Source of the DNA: Neurospora tetrasperma FGSC 2508
Taxonomy: Eukaryota; Ascomycota; Sordariomycetes; Sordariales; Sordariaceae
NCBI RefSeq assembly: GCF_000213175.1
Contig: NW_009799100.1
Span: 556,132 to 620,131 of the forward strand
DNA length: 64,000 nt
Direction: 5' to 3'
The position numbers and the translations under genes are program-made. Shown here piece by piece: positions 37,747 through 48,545 of the stretch (position 1 is its first letter; every line of letters starts with the position of its first letter). The notes below the pieces were generated by a model. The model was not told the DNA's origin and ran no database searches. It saw only the letters and a list, made by a program, of their open reading frames with translations.

Positions 37747-39151
37747 CAGTGGGGCGCCAAAAATAAAATACGCTCCAAATTTTCCGAATTTTATGACAAT
37801 GACTACCTTTCTTTCATTGTACCTTACAACTACAGACCCTTATAAAAAGCTTAGAAAATAGTTTGGGGGGTACTTTAGAGCTAGGCGGATAAAACGTATT
37901 ATTCAATATTTCGTGTACCAGCCTTTTGCTTCTACTATAGCCTGCCCTCTTCGAAGTATATTGTCAACTAGGTTATTGACTATATTAATTTTAAAGTCCA
38001 ACTATTCCTTTTTAGCTACCTCTAATAGTAATTTTAATACTCAAGAATTCTTTAGCATCTTAGAAAATTTAGAATGTCTTTCAACAATCCTAGTTTTGAG
38101 CAAATGCTATAGATTTTCGATGGGGTTAAAATCGGGCGAGTACGGTAGCTATAGCAAAACCTTAAAATATATTTCCTCGAACTAATCCTTTATAATTTTT
38201 ACTATATAAATAGGAGTATTGTCTTGTATAAAGGTAATATGAGGCTCTATAAGCTTAGGAAGCTCTTTTTCAAGAATTCCCTTATAAATTCGAACTATAA
38301 TACTTCTTCTTTTAATATTAGAATCTCCGAAGTAAGGAACGAAGTTACTTTTAATACTATAGTAGATTATACCCCAAAATATTTATAAAAAATAAGATCT
38401 TTTGTACCGGGTTTGAACGTACTTAGGATTAATAGCTAATAAATTTGAAATAAAATAATTTGGTTAACTTTTGAGTAAACGGGAGGAGAAAGGCTGCCGG
38501 AATCTTCTCTAAGAAAATTTACTTTTAGGGTAGAAAACCTAATATCTCCTTCTACTAACTCCTTTTTCTACTATTAATTTATCTATAAATAGTACCGTCC
38601 TCTAAAAGGATAAAGGCTTATTATTATACTTAAGAGATTAAATATATTTAGTATTGGCTATTTCTTAGGAAAGATATAGCCGAATAATAGTTAAGGAGTA
38701 TAAAATACCTTTTTTCCAAAGGTAGCGCCTTAGAGTAGGCGCTAAAATATAAGGATAGGTTGCAACCCTTAAATCCCTAATAGAGACAAAGGGCTCAAGA
38801 GTAGGCTTTCGTAAGATAGCTCTTTTATCTCGTTTAGAAAGGAATTGTAGTTGTCTACAGCTAAGTTTAAAAATACTATAGTCCTAAGCAGTAAAGCGCT
38901 TTACAATACCCCGGACCAAGGCTGGCGTTACGCCTTCATATACGGCTATAGCGGTAGATGTGACGCCCGCTTGGAATTTTACTACAATCCGGTTCCTCCT
39001 CTGAGGAGTTGAATACTTAAATTTTAGCTTTTTAATGGGGCTAGCAGTAATGGCGGGCATTTGAAAAGAAGGTGTTGAAAAGTAAAGAAAAGAAAAAAGG
39101 GGTAAATACGGGGTTGCGGGGTAAACGTGTGTTATTTTTGGTCCGGGACTG
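37747..39151 (-). mobile_element. Tc1-like DNA transposon with decayed DD34E transposase
   Basis: About 1.4 kb bounded by imperfect terminal inverted repeats of about 28 bp. The left end starts CAGTGGGGCGCCAAAAATAA, and the right end read inward starts CAGTCCCGGACCAAAAATAA. Both are flanked by TA at 37745-37746 and 39152-39153, the standard target of this superfamily. On the minus strand a Tc1/mariner transposase is recognisable: a 'FIQDNTPIH'-like segment near 38215-38240 and 'YSPDFNPIENL' near 38115-38145. Spacing between the second Asp and the Glu is 34 residues, the Tc1-type DD34E arrangement. Several in-frame stops and AT-shift show it is dead and probably RIP-affected. It sits 360 bp upstream of the hydrolase start. 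Confidence 0.85.
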
Positions 39152-39153
39152 TA

Positions 39154-40011
39154 GCAGCGGGGTTGAAAGTTGAAACACCCGCCCGCATGTTAGCCAAGGC
39201 AGAGCACTGGCAGGTACAGAAGGTTTTAGTGGGAAATTGTTAGACATATGACATCGTCCATCGGACAATACCTAAAATGCCATCCCGTCATCATTGCGGT
39301 AACTCGAAACACCTGAGTCCGGGCAGCACACTCGGTCGGTCGCCAATCAATTCGGACCTCAGGGCCATCTTTTGGCTCCGGAAAAAAAAAAAGGAAATAA
39401 AGAAAAAAAAAAAAATTGGAAAGAGAGGGACTTTGCATACCTACAAAAGGAAACCAAGGAACTCACTTACCTTGCACCATGAATGCTTCGGTTTGTAAGT
39501 GACCTAGATCGGACGTTGGCCATGTTGGTCGATGACGGGTGGAGGTGTCGATACCTATTGATCAAGTCATTTTGCTGTGTTTCTGAAGACCGGGATTGAA
39601 GGATTGTGATGATGGGGAGTTAAAAACTTGGGTACCTACCTATAGATAAGTTTTCTCATCCGCAACATGCCTCATCTCCCAAATCGTCCTTCTCCGTGAC
39701 TTCGTTAAGTCCTCGTGAGAAGGTGCAACCAATCGTATGAACAAAGAGACAACAGGTAAGACGGAGAGTTCATAATCGATCGCTAAAACAGTTCAAATTC
39801 AAGAGGTAATATCATTACTGAAGCAAAGCAAAACCGCTGAAACGCCAAAACCAACGCTAAACACAACATACCGACCCAACCGAGTCCCCCAAGTCATAAC
39901 AACGACAAGGTCATGATCTCATCAATATAACAGCATCGCCAGCACCATATTATGCATCATCATTGCCCTCCAGAACCTTGGCGACAACCACCAAAAAGAA
40001 CCGTCGTCTGC
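39154..40011. other. Intergenic spacer
   Basis: Lies between the Tc1-like element and the 3' end of the GH31 gene. It contains A-rich tracts at about 39379-39415 and a GGTACCTACCTATAG motif at about 39631-39645. No coding region is supported. Confidence 0.5.
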
Positions 40012-43000
40012 TCAAACAAACTCATAGCTCTGCTCACTCCTGGCATCTTCATCCCACTCATCCTCACTCTTGACCACGTCGCCCGTCTTCGGCACCACCA
40101 CCTCCTTCTCTTGCAGCGGAACTTCGTTCATCACCTCAACAGCATTCCCCTCACTCCGCCCATCAGCCCCCCAAATCTCCAACACTGCCTTTTTCACACT
40201 CATCGGCACTCTCTCCAACTCCCACAACCTCTGCACCCTCTCCTTCACCGGTCCTCCATCCCTCGTCACCAGGTTATAAATGACTTCCTTCATCGGGTAT
40301 TCCATCTCGCACCTGTACAGCATCTCGTGCAATCTCGCCGGTATGTCGACAACATCCAACTGCAGATCTTTACCGAGGCTGAATTCCCTTTTCTTGTCCG
40401 CATTGTCGCCGCCGAAGGCGTGGGTGCCCAGGTACATGGTGGTGGAGTGCAAAGACTGTGCTTGTTCACCATGACTGAAGAGTCCCGAGGAGTTGGGGTG
40501 GGAGGCATCGCGGAATCGTGCGCGAACTCGTTCGCGGAATCGGTCAAACTTCTGTACATCGGGGCGGCCAGTGAACTTGGGCCGATCGTCATCGGCATCA
40601 ACAACGTTCTTGTACAGTTCCTTGGTGCACCCCAGCAGCTCGACCCTCCAATCCCGGCCTTGGCCCCGTCCATTGACCTCAGGTCCAATGGTCAGAACGC
40701 CCTCCTTTTGATTCCATCGGATCGGGGTGCGCACCAAAGTGGATGGGTCAGGGCGGTCAGCCTTGGCCGCTGGCACGCTACTGCTTGGCTCCTCGACCAG
40801 CTCAAAGTAGGCATCTGCGCCAACGACGAGTTGGATGGTGATTGCTTGGGGCCGGCTACTGCCGTGTTTGTCGTATTTCGCAGATTTAGCCGTGTCCAGC
40901 GGGATAATGGTTCCCTCCTTGGCAAAGACGGGAATCTCCGACAAAGGACGGTGAATGTCCACGTAGCGGCCTCCATCGTAGACAAGACTGGGGTGGCGAA
41001 TGTCAATGTAACGACGGCCCGTGTTGGGAAGCCAGGCGCGGACGCTGCCCATGAGCGTGGCTGAATCGTTTGGCGTAGTAATTGGCGCAACCATCAGGTC
41101 GGGACCAAAGTAGTATTGGTTGGGTACCGTGTAGGCTTCTTCGTCCTCGTGGTTCCAGTACATGGGTTGCACCAAGGGCTCGAATTCGTAGCAGGCGCGC
41201 ACGTTCATGGTGTAAAGGAACGGGATGAGGCGGTACCGAAGTTGGAGGTAGTCCGTCATCACCTTGCGCGCTTCGGGCTCGTACAACCATGGCTCCTTGG
41301 AGTTCCACTGACTCTTTTCCGAGTGCAGTCTCAAAATAGGTGAGAAGCAGCCAAACTGGACCCAGCGCGCCGTCAGCTCGTTGGAGCGGACACCAGCGTA
41401 ATGCCCGCCAATGTCGTGACTCCACCAGCCATAGCCAATGTTGGACGCTGTCGCAGTAAATTCGGGCTGGAAGTGCAACGACGCCCAGGTGATGAGGGTG
41501 TCGCCAGAGAAGCCAATGGGATAGCGATGAGAGCCGGCGCCGGCGTATCGGGAGAAAGTGATAGGCGTCGTAGTAGCTTTGACGTTCCGACGGCTGGTGA
41601 GGTAATGGTAGTGGTTGAGCACCCAGAGGGGGTCAACGCCAGGAATGCGCGATCGGTTGCCCTGTTGCCAGTCAATCCACCAAAAATCGATGCCCTCATC
41701 CTCCAAATTGGCCTTGAGAACATCAAAGTAAACGTCGAGGAACTTTTTGTCGGTGCAATCAAAGCGAATCGGCTCTTCCTTTGACGTGTCGTGACCCAGG
41801 GCCTTGGCCACAATCTTGTATTGGTCTTCAAAGGCCCGAATGCCGTCTGCCGGATGATCATTGACAGTCACCTTGAGGCCCATGTCATGGAGATTGCAGA
41901 GGAAGTTTTCGGGCATCGGGAACAAGTCGGGATTCCAGCTGTAACCTGTCCATCCGGAGCCGTACTTGGCAGGGATGTTGACCTTGTGCCAGTCCATGTC
42001 GATCACGGCAACATTGAGGGGGATTTTCTCGGTTGCGAACCTCCTCATGACAGCCAGGTATTCTTTGTCCGAGTAGGCATGGTATCTGGACCACCAGTTT
42101 CCGAGAGCCCATCGAGGCAGCAACGGCTGACCGCCCGACAGACGGTAGAAATCCTTGATGGCAGCTTTGTGGTCGCCGTGGTAGGCAAAGAGATAGCCAT
42201 CCTTGCGGCCCGGTTTCCTGGTCGCGATCCAACCATCTTCGAACAGCATGGAGGCGCTGTCATCGAGCACGGCGTAGGCTTTGCGTGACAAGACGCCCGG
42301 CTCGAGAGGAATGCGCCCGTCGGCCCGGTCCAGGGTTCGGGCTGTACCGCCCAGATCGCCGTAGCTCTTGCCGTCGTAGCGCCACACATCGTTGCCAACC
42401 TTGACCGTCAGGCCGGAAGACGAGAATTCGTTCTTGTCGTAGGTGAGATGGAAGTATTTGGTCATGATCTCCAGTTTATCTTTGTTGTCGTCGACCTTGA
42501 ACTCGGGGGTAGGGAACGACCTGAAGAACGCCGTTGTGGAAGCACGGTCTTCGAAGCCGCCATCTTGGGACCACTCAAATCGGACAAGCTTATCGGTGAG
42601 AAGGCTAAAACGGTAGTGGCCCTTTTGCCCTTGTCCTGTGACAACCGATTTCGGATTCGCGACAGGGTCGGCCGTAAAGGAATATCGACTGGGGACATGG
42701 TCTTGGGGCTTATCGGTCTTGTTTGCGAATGAATATCGGCTGGGCAGGTCTTTGGGGGGCTCAATGGTAGCATTTTTGGGGAGAGGCTCGGGTGTCTGTT
42801 GGGAAATTGGGCCTTGAGCGACATGGCCTTGAGGGTTTGGTTGAGAATGGAGGCGCTCGCCGAGGAACCTGCTTGTCATGGCAAGAAGTTTATTGTCAAG
42901 GTCCCCATGATTGCTGAGACGGTTTCTGATTTCTTGATTTCGAGCAATGCTTGATACTGCTAAGCGGCGTGCTTCAATCAGTTCGTCCTGGAAATCTTTG

Positions 43001-43872
43001 AAGGATCTTGGGGGGCTGCTCCGGGGCAAAGGGAACGGTAGCGGATCTGGCTGAACCGTTCCCGCTCGGGAAGATTTGGCGAGGGACTCGAGTATGCCGG
43101 CCCTTGTGCGTTCGAGGTGGAATTGCGAGCGTTCGATATGGACTCGCGAGCGCTCGAGGGATTCTCCAAGTTCTTCCATTCTCTTTTGTGTTTCCCCCAA
43201 CTGGGTCGACAATGACAACGGGGCTTGTACCGGGGCTTTGGTTGTGGAATCTGACTGGCGTTTTGGCTCGGATGAAGCCCATGCGAAGGAGTGACCATTA
43301 TGGCAGAAAGCCTTGGTAGGGGTGTCGGGTTTTGACTGCGCAGGGGCTTCCGTTTGGCACTCTGGTTGCCGTGTTGTCACGGATGGTACCGCCCACGCAT
43401 ACGAATGACCATTGTGCGAGAAGCTGTGCTCGGGGGTGGGTTGACTGAAAGTGGCCGCACAGTCTGGCTGACGTTTTGAGACGGGGGGCGGCGCCCAAGC
43501 AAATATGTGGCCATTGTGCGAGACAAACGTGTTTGCGCCTGGTTTTGACTCGGTTGTTTGCGAATATGCGCTTATGGACTGCGGCTGGTGTTGATTGAGA
43601 GCTGGAGCGGTAACAACAGCAGTTTCGGTGGATGGACAGGGAGCCGCGATGGCGGCGTTGACGGTGTCTTTCTTGGGAGCGTTTGTTGTGCATTTTGGGG
43701 CGACATCTTTTGTCGGATCATGTAGAATGGCTGCTACCACAAGTCGACTGGGGATTCGAGCCAATGGAGGTTTGGTAACTGGAGGCGCCCAGGCAAAGAA
43801 GTTGCCATTGTGCCAGAAGCCATCTTGGGCCGCGGTAGGATTCTGCTTCTCCTGGTCGTCGGCGGCGGACAT
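40012..43872 (-). CDS. GH31 family glycosidase with repeat-bearing N-terminal extension
   Basis: Single exon, 1,286 aa. The C-terminal two-thirds (about 410-1100) is a glycoside hydrolase family 31 enzyme (alpha-glucosidase/alpha-xylosidase group). The nucleophile-type motif is 'WWIDWQQG' near residue 731, and the acid/base-type Asp lies in 'GFSGDT' near 788. Supporting family segments are 'LPRWALGNWWSRYHAYSD', 'VNVAVIDMDWH'-like and 'YWNHEDEEAYTVPNQYYFGP'. The first ~400 residues are unusual. Four copies of an H-N-G-[HN]-x-[FY]-[FA]-W-A motif start near residues 21, 119, 153 and 191. A charged coiled coil (about 220-270) and two 'PSRYSF' repeats (about 380-400) follow. No signal peptide is seen, so it is probably intracellular. 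The C-terminus is another ~180-residue extension. Substrate cannot be assigned; the N-terminus suggests targeting or assembly. Confidence 0.88.
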   Translation of the reverse strand: MSAADDQEKQNPTAAQDGFWHNGNFFAWAPPVTKPPLARIPSRLVVAAILHDPTKDVAPKCTTNAPKKDTVNAAIAAPCPSTETAVVTAPALNQHQPQSISAYSQTTESKPGANTFVSHNGHIFAWAPPPVSKRQPDCAATFSQPTPEHSFSHNGHSYAWAVPSVTTRQPECQTEAPAQSKPDTPTKAFCHNGHSFAWASSEPKRQSDSTTKAPVQAPLSLSTQLGETQKRMEELGESLERSRVHIERSQFHLERTRAGILESLAKSSRAGTVQPDPLPFPLPRSSPPRSFKDFQDELIEARRLAVSSIARNQEIRNRLSNHGDLDNKLLAMTSRFLGERLHSQPNPQGHVAQGPISQQTPEPLPKNATIEPPKDLPSRYSFANKTDKPQDHVPSRYSFTADPVANPKSVVTGQGQKGHYRFSLLTDKLVRFEWSQDGGFEDRASTTAFFRSFPTPEFKVDDNKDKLEIMTKYFHLTYDKNEFSSSGLTVKVGNDVWRYDGKSYGDLGGTARTLDRADGRIPLEPGVLSRKAYAVLDDSASMLFEDGWIATRKPGRKDGYLFAYHGDHKAAIKDFYRLSGGQPLLPRWALGNWWSRYHAYSDKEYLAVMRRFATEKIPLNVAVIDMDWHKVNIPAKYGSGWTGYSWNPDLFPMPENFLCNLHDMGLKVTVNDHPADGIRAFEDQYKIVAKALGHDTSKEEPIRFDCTDKKFLDVYFDVLKANLEDEGIDFWWIDWQQGNRSRIPGVDPLWVLNHYHYLTSRRNVKATTTPITFSRYAGAGSHRYPIGFSGDTLITWASLHFQPEFTATASNIGYGWWSHDIGGHYAGVRSNELTARWVQFGCFSPILRLHSEKSQWNSKEPWLYEPEARKVMTDYLQLRYRLIPFLYTMNVRACYEFEPLVQPMYWNHEDEEAYTVPNQYYFGPDLMVAPITTPNDSATLMGSVRAWLPNTGRRYIDIRHPSLVYDGGRYVDIHRPLSEIPVFAKEGTIIPLDTAKSAKYDKHGSSRPQAITIQLVVGADAYFELVEEPSSSVPAAKADRPDPSTLVRTPIRWNQKEGVLTIGPEVNGRGQGRDWRVELLGCTKELYKNVVDADDDRPKFTGRPDVQKFDRFRERVRARFRDASHPNSSGLFSHGEQAQSLHSTTMYLGTHAFGGDNADKKREFSLGKDLQLDVVDIPARLHEMLYRCEMEYPMKEVIYNLVTRDGGPVKERVQRLWELERVPMSVKKAVLEIWGADGRSEGNAVEVMNEVPLQEKEVVVPKTGDVVKSEDEWDEDARSEQSYEFV

Positions 43873-46179
43873 GGCGATTGCAATTCGTATGGATACAAGA
43901 TACGGAGCTTATTACCGGGATAGGGCAGTCAGTTCTACTACCTCTAGGGCGCCCGGATAAGCAGGATCAAAGGGAGAAGCAATGAGGGTTGAAATTGAAA
44001 TGAAGATACTGGCGATGATGATAATGATAATGATGGGAGCTGGAGGAGGAGGAGAGAAGGCGGAGGGAACAACTGGTCGTGTTTCAGCAGCATCAGCTCA
44101 TGGCCCTCCCTCACCGTCCACGTATTCCTGGCGTTAAACCGTTTTGGGGGGTTATCTTCGGTTTAGTGAGGTGCGTTCCTTGGCGGCGTCGTCGTCGATC
44201 ATGTGCCCGTCTCTTATCCCGCAATTTGATAGGACCGGCCGCCCTGAAGGAACATGTTTACAGCGCAGATAAAACAACCTAATGGTTGACAGCTGCTAGC
44301 ATCCAATGGACACGCTGCTAGAGTTACCCCAATTCCCCCAATTCCAGGCCTCTACACTACACGTGTTAGTCCTGCTCTGGGCACGTATCACCTCCACGGT
44401 GCGGGGAAAACCCCCGCTCAGATCCCCCCTCTTCCGTTCCAACGCTCCGCTTATCAACGGCACCTCCCGCTTATCGACCCGAGTCTTTCTCTTTCCTCCA
44501 TTTCCGTCCATCTTCCACATCAGGTCTGGAATCCCATCGGCCACGCTGATTGTGCTCGCCGGGTTAGTGATATCCGATGTGCCCAGAACCACCGGGGACC
44601 TCCGACACATGACCTCGGCCCCGGCCTAGTTCCCGCTTCTGACCTCCGTGTGCTCCGGCTACCCTGTCTTTGTCTGAACGGGACCATTTCAGTGGAGGAG
44701 ACATTTACCCTACCACAGCTGAAGGAGAGATGCGAAAGAATTATTTGGACATACATCACACTAATTACTCCGGACCTTCACCGCATCTTCGTTGTTTTTT
44801 TCTCTGTCAGATGTTTCACCTGATGCCTTCTCGTATGCCACCATCCTTGCAGCTTGAGTGTGAACCAGTGGAGTCCATGGGGTAAGTTGTTTTTATACTC
44901 ACCTCACTCCATCACACATGAAGCAACACAAACTTGAAGTAACAGCTACCCAACTAGCAGTGTTCTAGAAGCTGAGAAACATAGTTCCAGGTTCCGTCAA
45001 CCGCGATCATGTTAACATTTAAGAATGATGCCTTCCCAGGGATACCTTACCAAATCCCACGAGATACATACAAGGGTGCCATAACTAAGCAGGGTCGAAA
45101 CCTCCACTTACCTTGACACCGTTCCCTTTTGCCACTTGGTATCCAAATGTCGGGACTCATCATAGAGTTTATCATCAGTCATCATCCAAAAGACCACGAA
45201 ACAGCCGAGGGACTTTGGCAACACTGGACAGGAATGAAGTGGTTGTCAGGGATTGGCCAGCAAAGACACAATTCCATAGCCGATGCGGCACCGACGTGCG
45301 GACCGCTCGGACTCTGAAACCAACCACTTCAAAAGATTTTCATCATCACGGCCCCACCACCGCCACGGTGCCGGACTGCCGGTGGGATCGGAGTCCAGTG
45401 TGCTCCCTTGTTTCGGCCGAGGAAAGCTTCTTTTTACTTTGCCACGCCGCGTTGCCACGCCCGCGGTGGAGACACCAACTTATGCCTACAGTATTCAACA
45501 TCGAAATCAAGTGGTTTGAGAGTGGAAAAGTCCAGAAAGTAACGAACCACATGCACATTCGGAACCGAGTTGGCGGGAGTAATCATGGATGTAGAACTAC
45601 ACTACATAACTGACAGTTGTTGCTCCACTTCCATAAGATCGGGCCATCCATTCCTTCAAATACGGGTACCCGACCTTCCATTACTCACACTCCATCTCGC
45701 GGTGAGCTTTTGTTACCACCACACTCACTGCAACAAACAACTCTCTCACTCTCGCCGCTTATCCATGTCTTATCGAGAAGGGGGTTATTAAGGACAGCGC
45801 CTTCTCTCTCCAGAACCCATCGTACCAAAAGGGTTGATGCGACCCAACGAACTGCAGCTGTTCCTTCTTGTCAGGGTCACCGCCTTTGATCGGATCCAAC
45901 TTGCCGGGGTACATTCCTATAAGGGAATCTCGACACTGGACCCGACCTCTGCTCTCCACCCCACCTGCCACCATAAAACTGCTGTCTCGGTCTCAACTTC
46001 CGAGGTCGATCCTTCAGCCAACCGTGACTCGATCTTTCTTTCTTTCTTTCAAGAGCAGATTTCACGTCTAGGTTCCTTTCCTGGGCCATTTTCCAACATC
46101 TCAGCACAACACCCACTGTTTGCGACAAGTACTGCGTTGCCTCACTTGACCAATTTCAAGCAAGAGACTGGAAAGCGCC
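43873..46179. other. Long intergenic region between divergent genes
   Basis: A 2.3-kb shared upstream region of the GH31 gene (minus) and the MFS gene (plus). It has GATAAT-type repeats near 44008-44040 and pyrimidine-rich leader sequence before 46180. Short frames occur on both strands but none has a domain, signal peptide or splice support. A small unrecognised gene cannot be excluded. Confidence 0.4.
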
Positions 46180-48033
46180 ATGGCTGAGCCAGATTTGAAA
46201 GACCAAGTCGCGGACTCGCGCAGGTCCACGTCGACGGCCGCTGCCACGGACACGCTCACTCATGGCTCAACGCGTACTTCAATGCAGGCGGATCACCAGC
46301 AGAACCAACATCAGCTTGACGCTGGACAAGAAGCTAGCCATGATAACGGAGAGAAACAGCAAGAGCAAGCCGGTCAAGCTTCACAACCAGTCACCGAACT
46401 CACGCCAGCTGTACCTATTTCCGCCGAACCCGTGTCCCTCCTGACCGGCGAACCTCCGAGCGAAGCACCTGTCGTCGAGCAGCCTCCCAAGTACTCGATT
46501 CACCCAGCATGGGCCAAGCGCCTCATCATCTTCGGCGCCTCCATCTCCGCCTTCTTCTCGCCCCTCACCGCTCAAATCTACCTCCCAGCTCTGCCTACCG
46601 TAGCTGACGACTTCCATGTTACCGCGTCCAAGGTGACCCTGACGGTGACAACCTACATGATCTTCCAAGGCATCACGCCCATGTTTCTTGGGGGACTGGC
46701 AGATTCGGCGGGCCGTCGACCTGCCTACGTCATCTGCTTTGTCATTTACATCGGGGCCAATATCGGTCTGGCCTTGTGCAAGAACTTTACGAGTCTCTTG
46801 ATTCTCCGAATGCTGCAGAGTGCAGGGTCGAGCACCACCATTGCTCTTTGCCAAGCCACGCTGGCAGATATCACCACCAGTGCGGAACGAGGACACTACG
46901 TCGGCATCACGGCGCTTCCTCAAGTCTTGGCTCCGAGTCTCGGTCCAGTGGTAGGCGGTCTGTTGACCAACTACCTCGGCTGGCGCTGGATCTTCTGGCT
47001 GCTCACCATCATGGCTGGCGTTAACCTTTTGGGCTTGCTCATGTTCTTCCCCGAGACTTGCCGCAAGATCGTAGGCGACGGCAGCGGTCGCAAGGATTCG
47101 CACTGGATATACTGGACTGGCTGGCAGCTACTCCGCGACAACCTAGCCCGTCGCGAACGCCGCAGGGAGCGGAAGCGTCGTGAGGCTGAACTCTCCAAGG
47201 AAGACCCGTCCAACCACAACAATGGCCTCCACCTCACCGTCTCAACTGCCTCTGCCCCCCGTCAGAAGATCAAGCTCAGCCTCACCACACCTAATATCCT
47301 CCAGTCTCTCACACTTCTCTTCCGCTCCAAGCAGCTCGCCATCCTTCTCTCCTACTCAGCTATTGTCTTCTCCGGCTTTTACGCCATCGGAACCGCCATG
47401 CCTAACCAGCTCTCGACCCTCTACGGGCTTAACGACATCGAAATCGGCCTCATGTACCTACCCATGGCTGGTGGTTCCATTGTCACAGCCTTTGTTATTG
47501 GCAAGGTTATCACATGGAATTTTCACCGCCATGCCAGGCGCCTGGGCATGGTAATCGACAGAAGCCGGCAGACAGATCTGACTGCCTTCCCCATTGAGCG
47601 AGCGAGACTGGAGGTGGGACTGCCGCTCTTGGCGCTGACCAGTGCTGTGGTGATCTCATGGGGCTGGGCCATGCAGAGCAAGACCAGTCTGGCGGCGCCG
47701 TGTGTTTTGCTGTTCCTTCTGGGAGTTGGCATGATTGGATTCAACAACACGGTCAGCACCCTGGTTGCGGATATCTACCCGGGCAAGGCCGGAGCGGCGA
47801 CGGCAGCCAATAACTTGACGAGATGTTTGCTTGGAGCGGCAAGCAGTGCGGTGATCCTGCCGATGGTCAACGGAATAGGAAGTGGATGGGCTTATACCAT
47901 CTTTGGAGGATTGTATGTGTTCTTTGCGCCGTTGTTGCTGGTGCTTATGAGTAGGGGAATGAGGTGGAGGGCGGAGGAGAAGTGGAAAGATGAGGCCAAG
48001 GAGGAGAAGAGAAAGCAGGAACAGAAAGCGTGA
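46180..48033 (+). CDS. MFS transporter, DHA1 (QDR/AQR1-like) drug:H+ antiporter type
   Basis: Single exon, 617 aa. A hydrophilic Gln/Ser-rich cytoplasmic N-terminus of about 105 residues precedes twelve predicted membrane segments in two groups of six. The loop after helix 2 carries 'GGLADSAGRRP' (171-181), the MFS signature A. The helix 5 region has 'LGPVVGGLLTNYLGWRWIFW', typical of the 12-helix drug:H+ antiporter subfamily. A central loop of about 70 residues rich in Arg/Lys/Glu separates the halves, and the C-terminus is lysine-rich. Closest by pattern are fungal QDR/AQR1/DTR1-like exporters of drugs, organic acids, polyamines or spore-wall precursors at the plasma membrane; the true substrate cannot be read. 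The ATG at 46180 is in good context. Confidence 0.9.
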   Translation: MAEPDLKDQVADSRRSTSTAAATDTLTHGSTRTSMQADHQQNQHQLDAGQEASHDNGEKQQEQAGQASQPVTELTPAVPISAEPVSLLTGEPPSEAPVVEQPPKYSIHPAWAKRLIIFGASISAFFSPLTAQIYLPALPTVADDFHVTASKVTLTVTTYMIFQGITPMFLGGLADSAGRRPAYVICFVIYIGANIGLALCKNFTSLLILRMLQSAGSSTTIALCQATLADITTSAERGHYVGITALPQVLAPSLGPVVGGLLTNYLGWRWIFWLLTIMAGVNLLGLLMFFPETCRKIVGDGSGRKDSHWIYWTGWQLLRDNLARRERRRERKRREAELSKEDPSNHNNGLHLTVSTASAPRQKIKLSLTTPNILQSLTLLFRSKQLAILLSYSAIVFSGFYAIGTAMPNQLSTLYGLNDIEIGLMYLPMAGGSIVTAFVIGKVITWNFHRHARRLGMVIDRSRQTDLTAFPIERARLEVGLPLLALTSAVVISWGWAMQSKTSLAAPCVLLFLLGVGMIGFNNTVSTLVADIYPGKAGAATAANNLTRCLLGAASSAVILPMVNGIGSGWAYTIFGGLYVFFAPLLLVLMSRGMRWRAEEKWKDEAKEEKRKQEQKA

Positions 48034-48475
48034 GTGTGTGATGAGAGAAGCGGAAGGGCAAGCATAAGGTCGTTCAGCTTGATTTTGAAGGGGAGTAGGG
48101 GAAGGAGAACGTGTTGTGATACCCATTGCTTTCATCCAATTGCTTTTCAGCGTTGCATTTCCGGCGTCGGGTTTGGGGTCCGGGTCATAGACGGGATATA
48201 ATCTCCAAGTTCAATGTGTAGAACGTCATATATGACTTTTCGTATTAGATTCAACGTTCCATGGTGTCATTTCACCTGCGGGCACTTTGTAGTGCCGCAA
48301 AATAGACGGCATACATGATAGACCAGGATTGTTTCGTCTCAATTCAAAATGAGAAGAAAGTAAAACTCTTACATGAGGAAAAGAAGGGAGAGTGGACCAA
48401 AACAAACAACTGAGTTATGAAACGGCCATGATCCCCGATTCGTTCTGGAAAAATCGCCAAAAAAAAGTTTCAATT
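48034..48475. other. Intergenic spacer
   Basis: 3' flank of the MFS gene up to the tRNA. No coding potential or repeat was recognised. Confidence 0.5.
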
Positions 48476-48545
48476 GCGCCAGCCGCGAATCGAACGCGGG
48501 GCCCATCGATGGCAACGATGGATTTTACCACTAAACCACTGGCGC
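48476..48545 (-). tRNA. tRNA-Gly (GCC)
   Basis: Read on the minus strand it starts GCGCCAG and ends CTGGCGC, a perfect 7-bp acceptor stem. The D arm contains GGTTTAGTGG (A box). The anticodon stem-loop CATCG-TTGCCAT-CGATG has anticodon GCC at 48513-48511, and the T arm CCGCG-TTCGATT-CGCGG supplies the B box. There is no intron and CCA is not encoded, as usual in eukaryotes. A run of A's on the plus strand just left of it (48461-48466) is the likely RNA polymerase III T-stop. It looks functional. Confidence 0.95.

Noticed and set aside
39952-41064. A 370-codon frame on the plus strand opposite the GH31 gene
   Set aside because: It is antisense to a well-supported enzyme and shows no domain. 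Strong third-position GC bias of the gene keeps the opposite frame free of stops.
46381-47103. A 240-codon minus-strand frame inside the MFS gene
   Set aside because: Shadow of the transporter's codon bias; no domain and no promoter.
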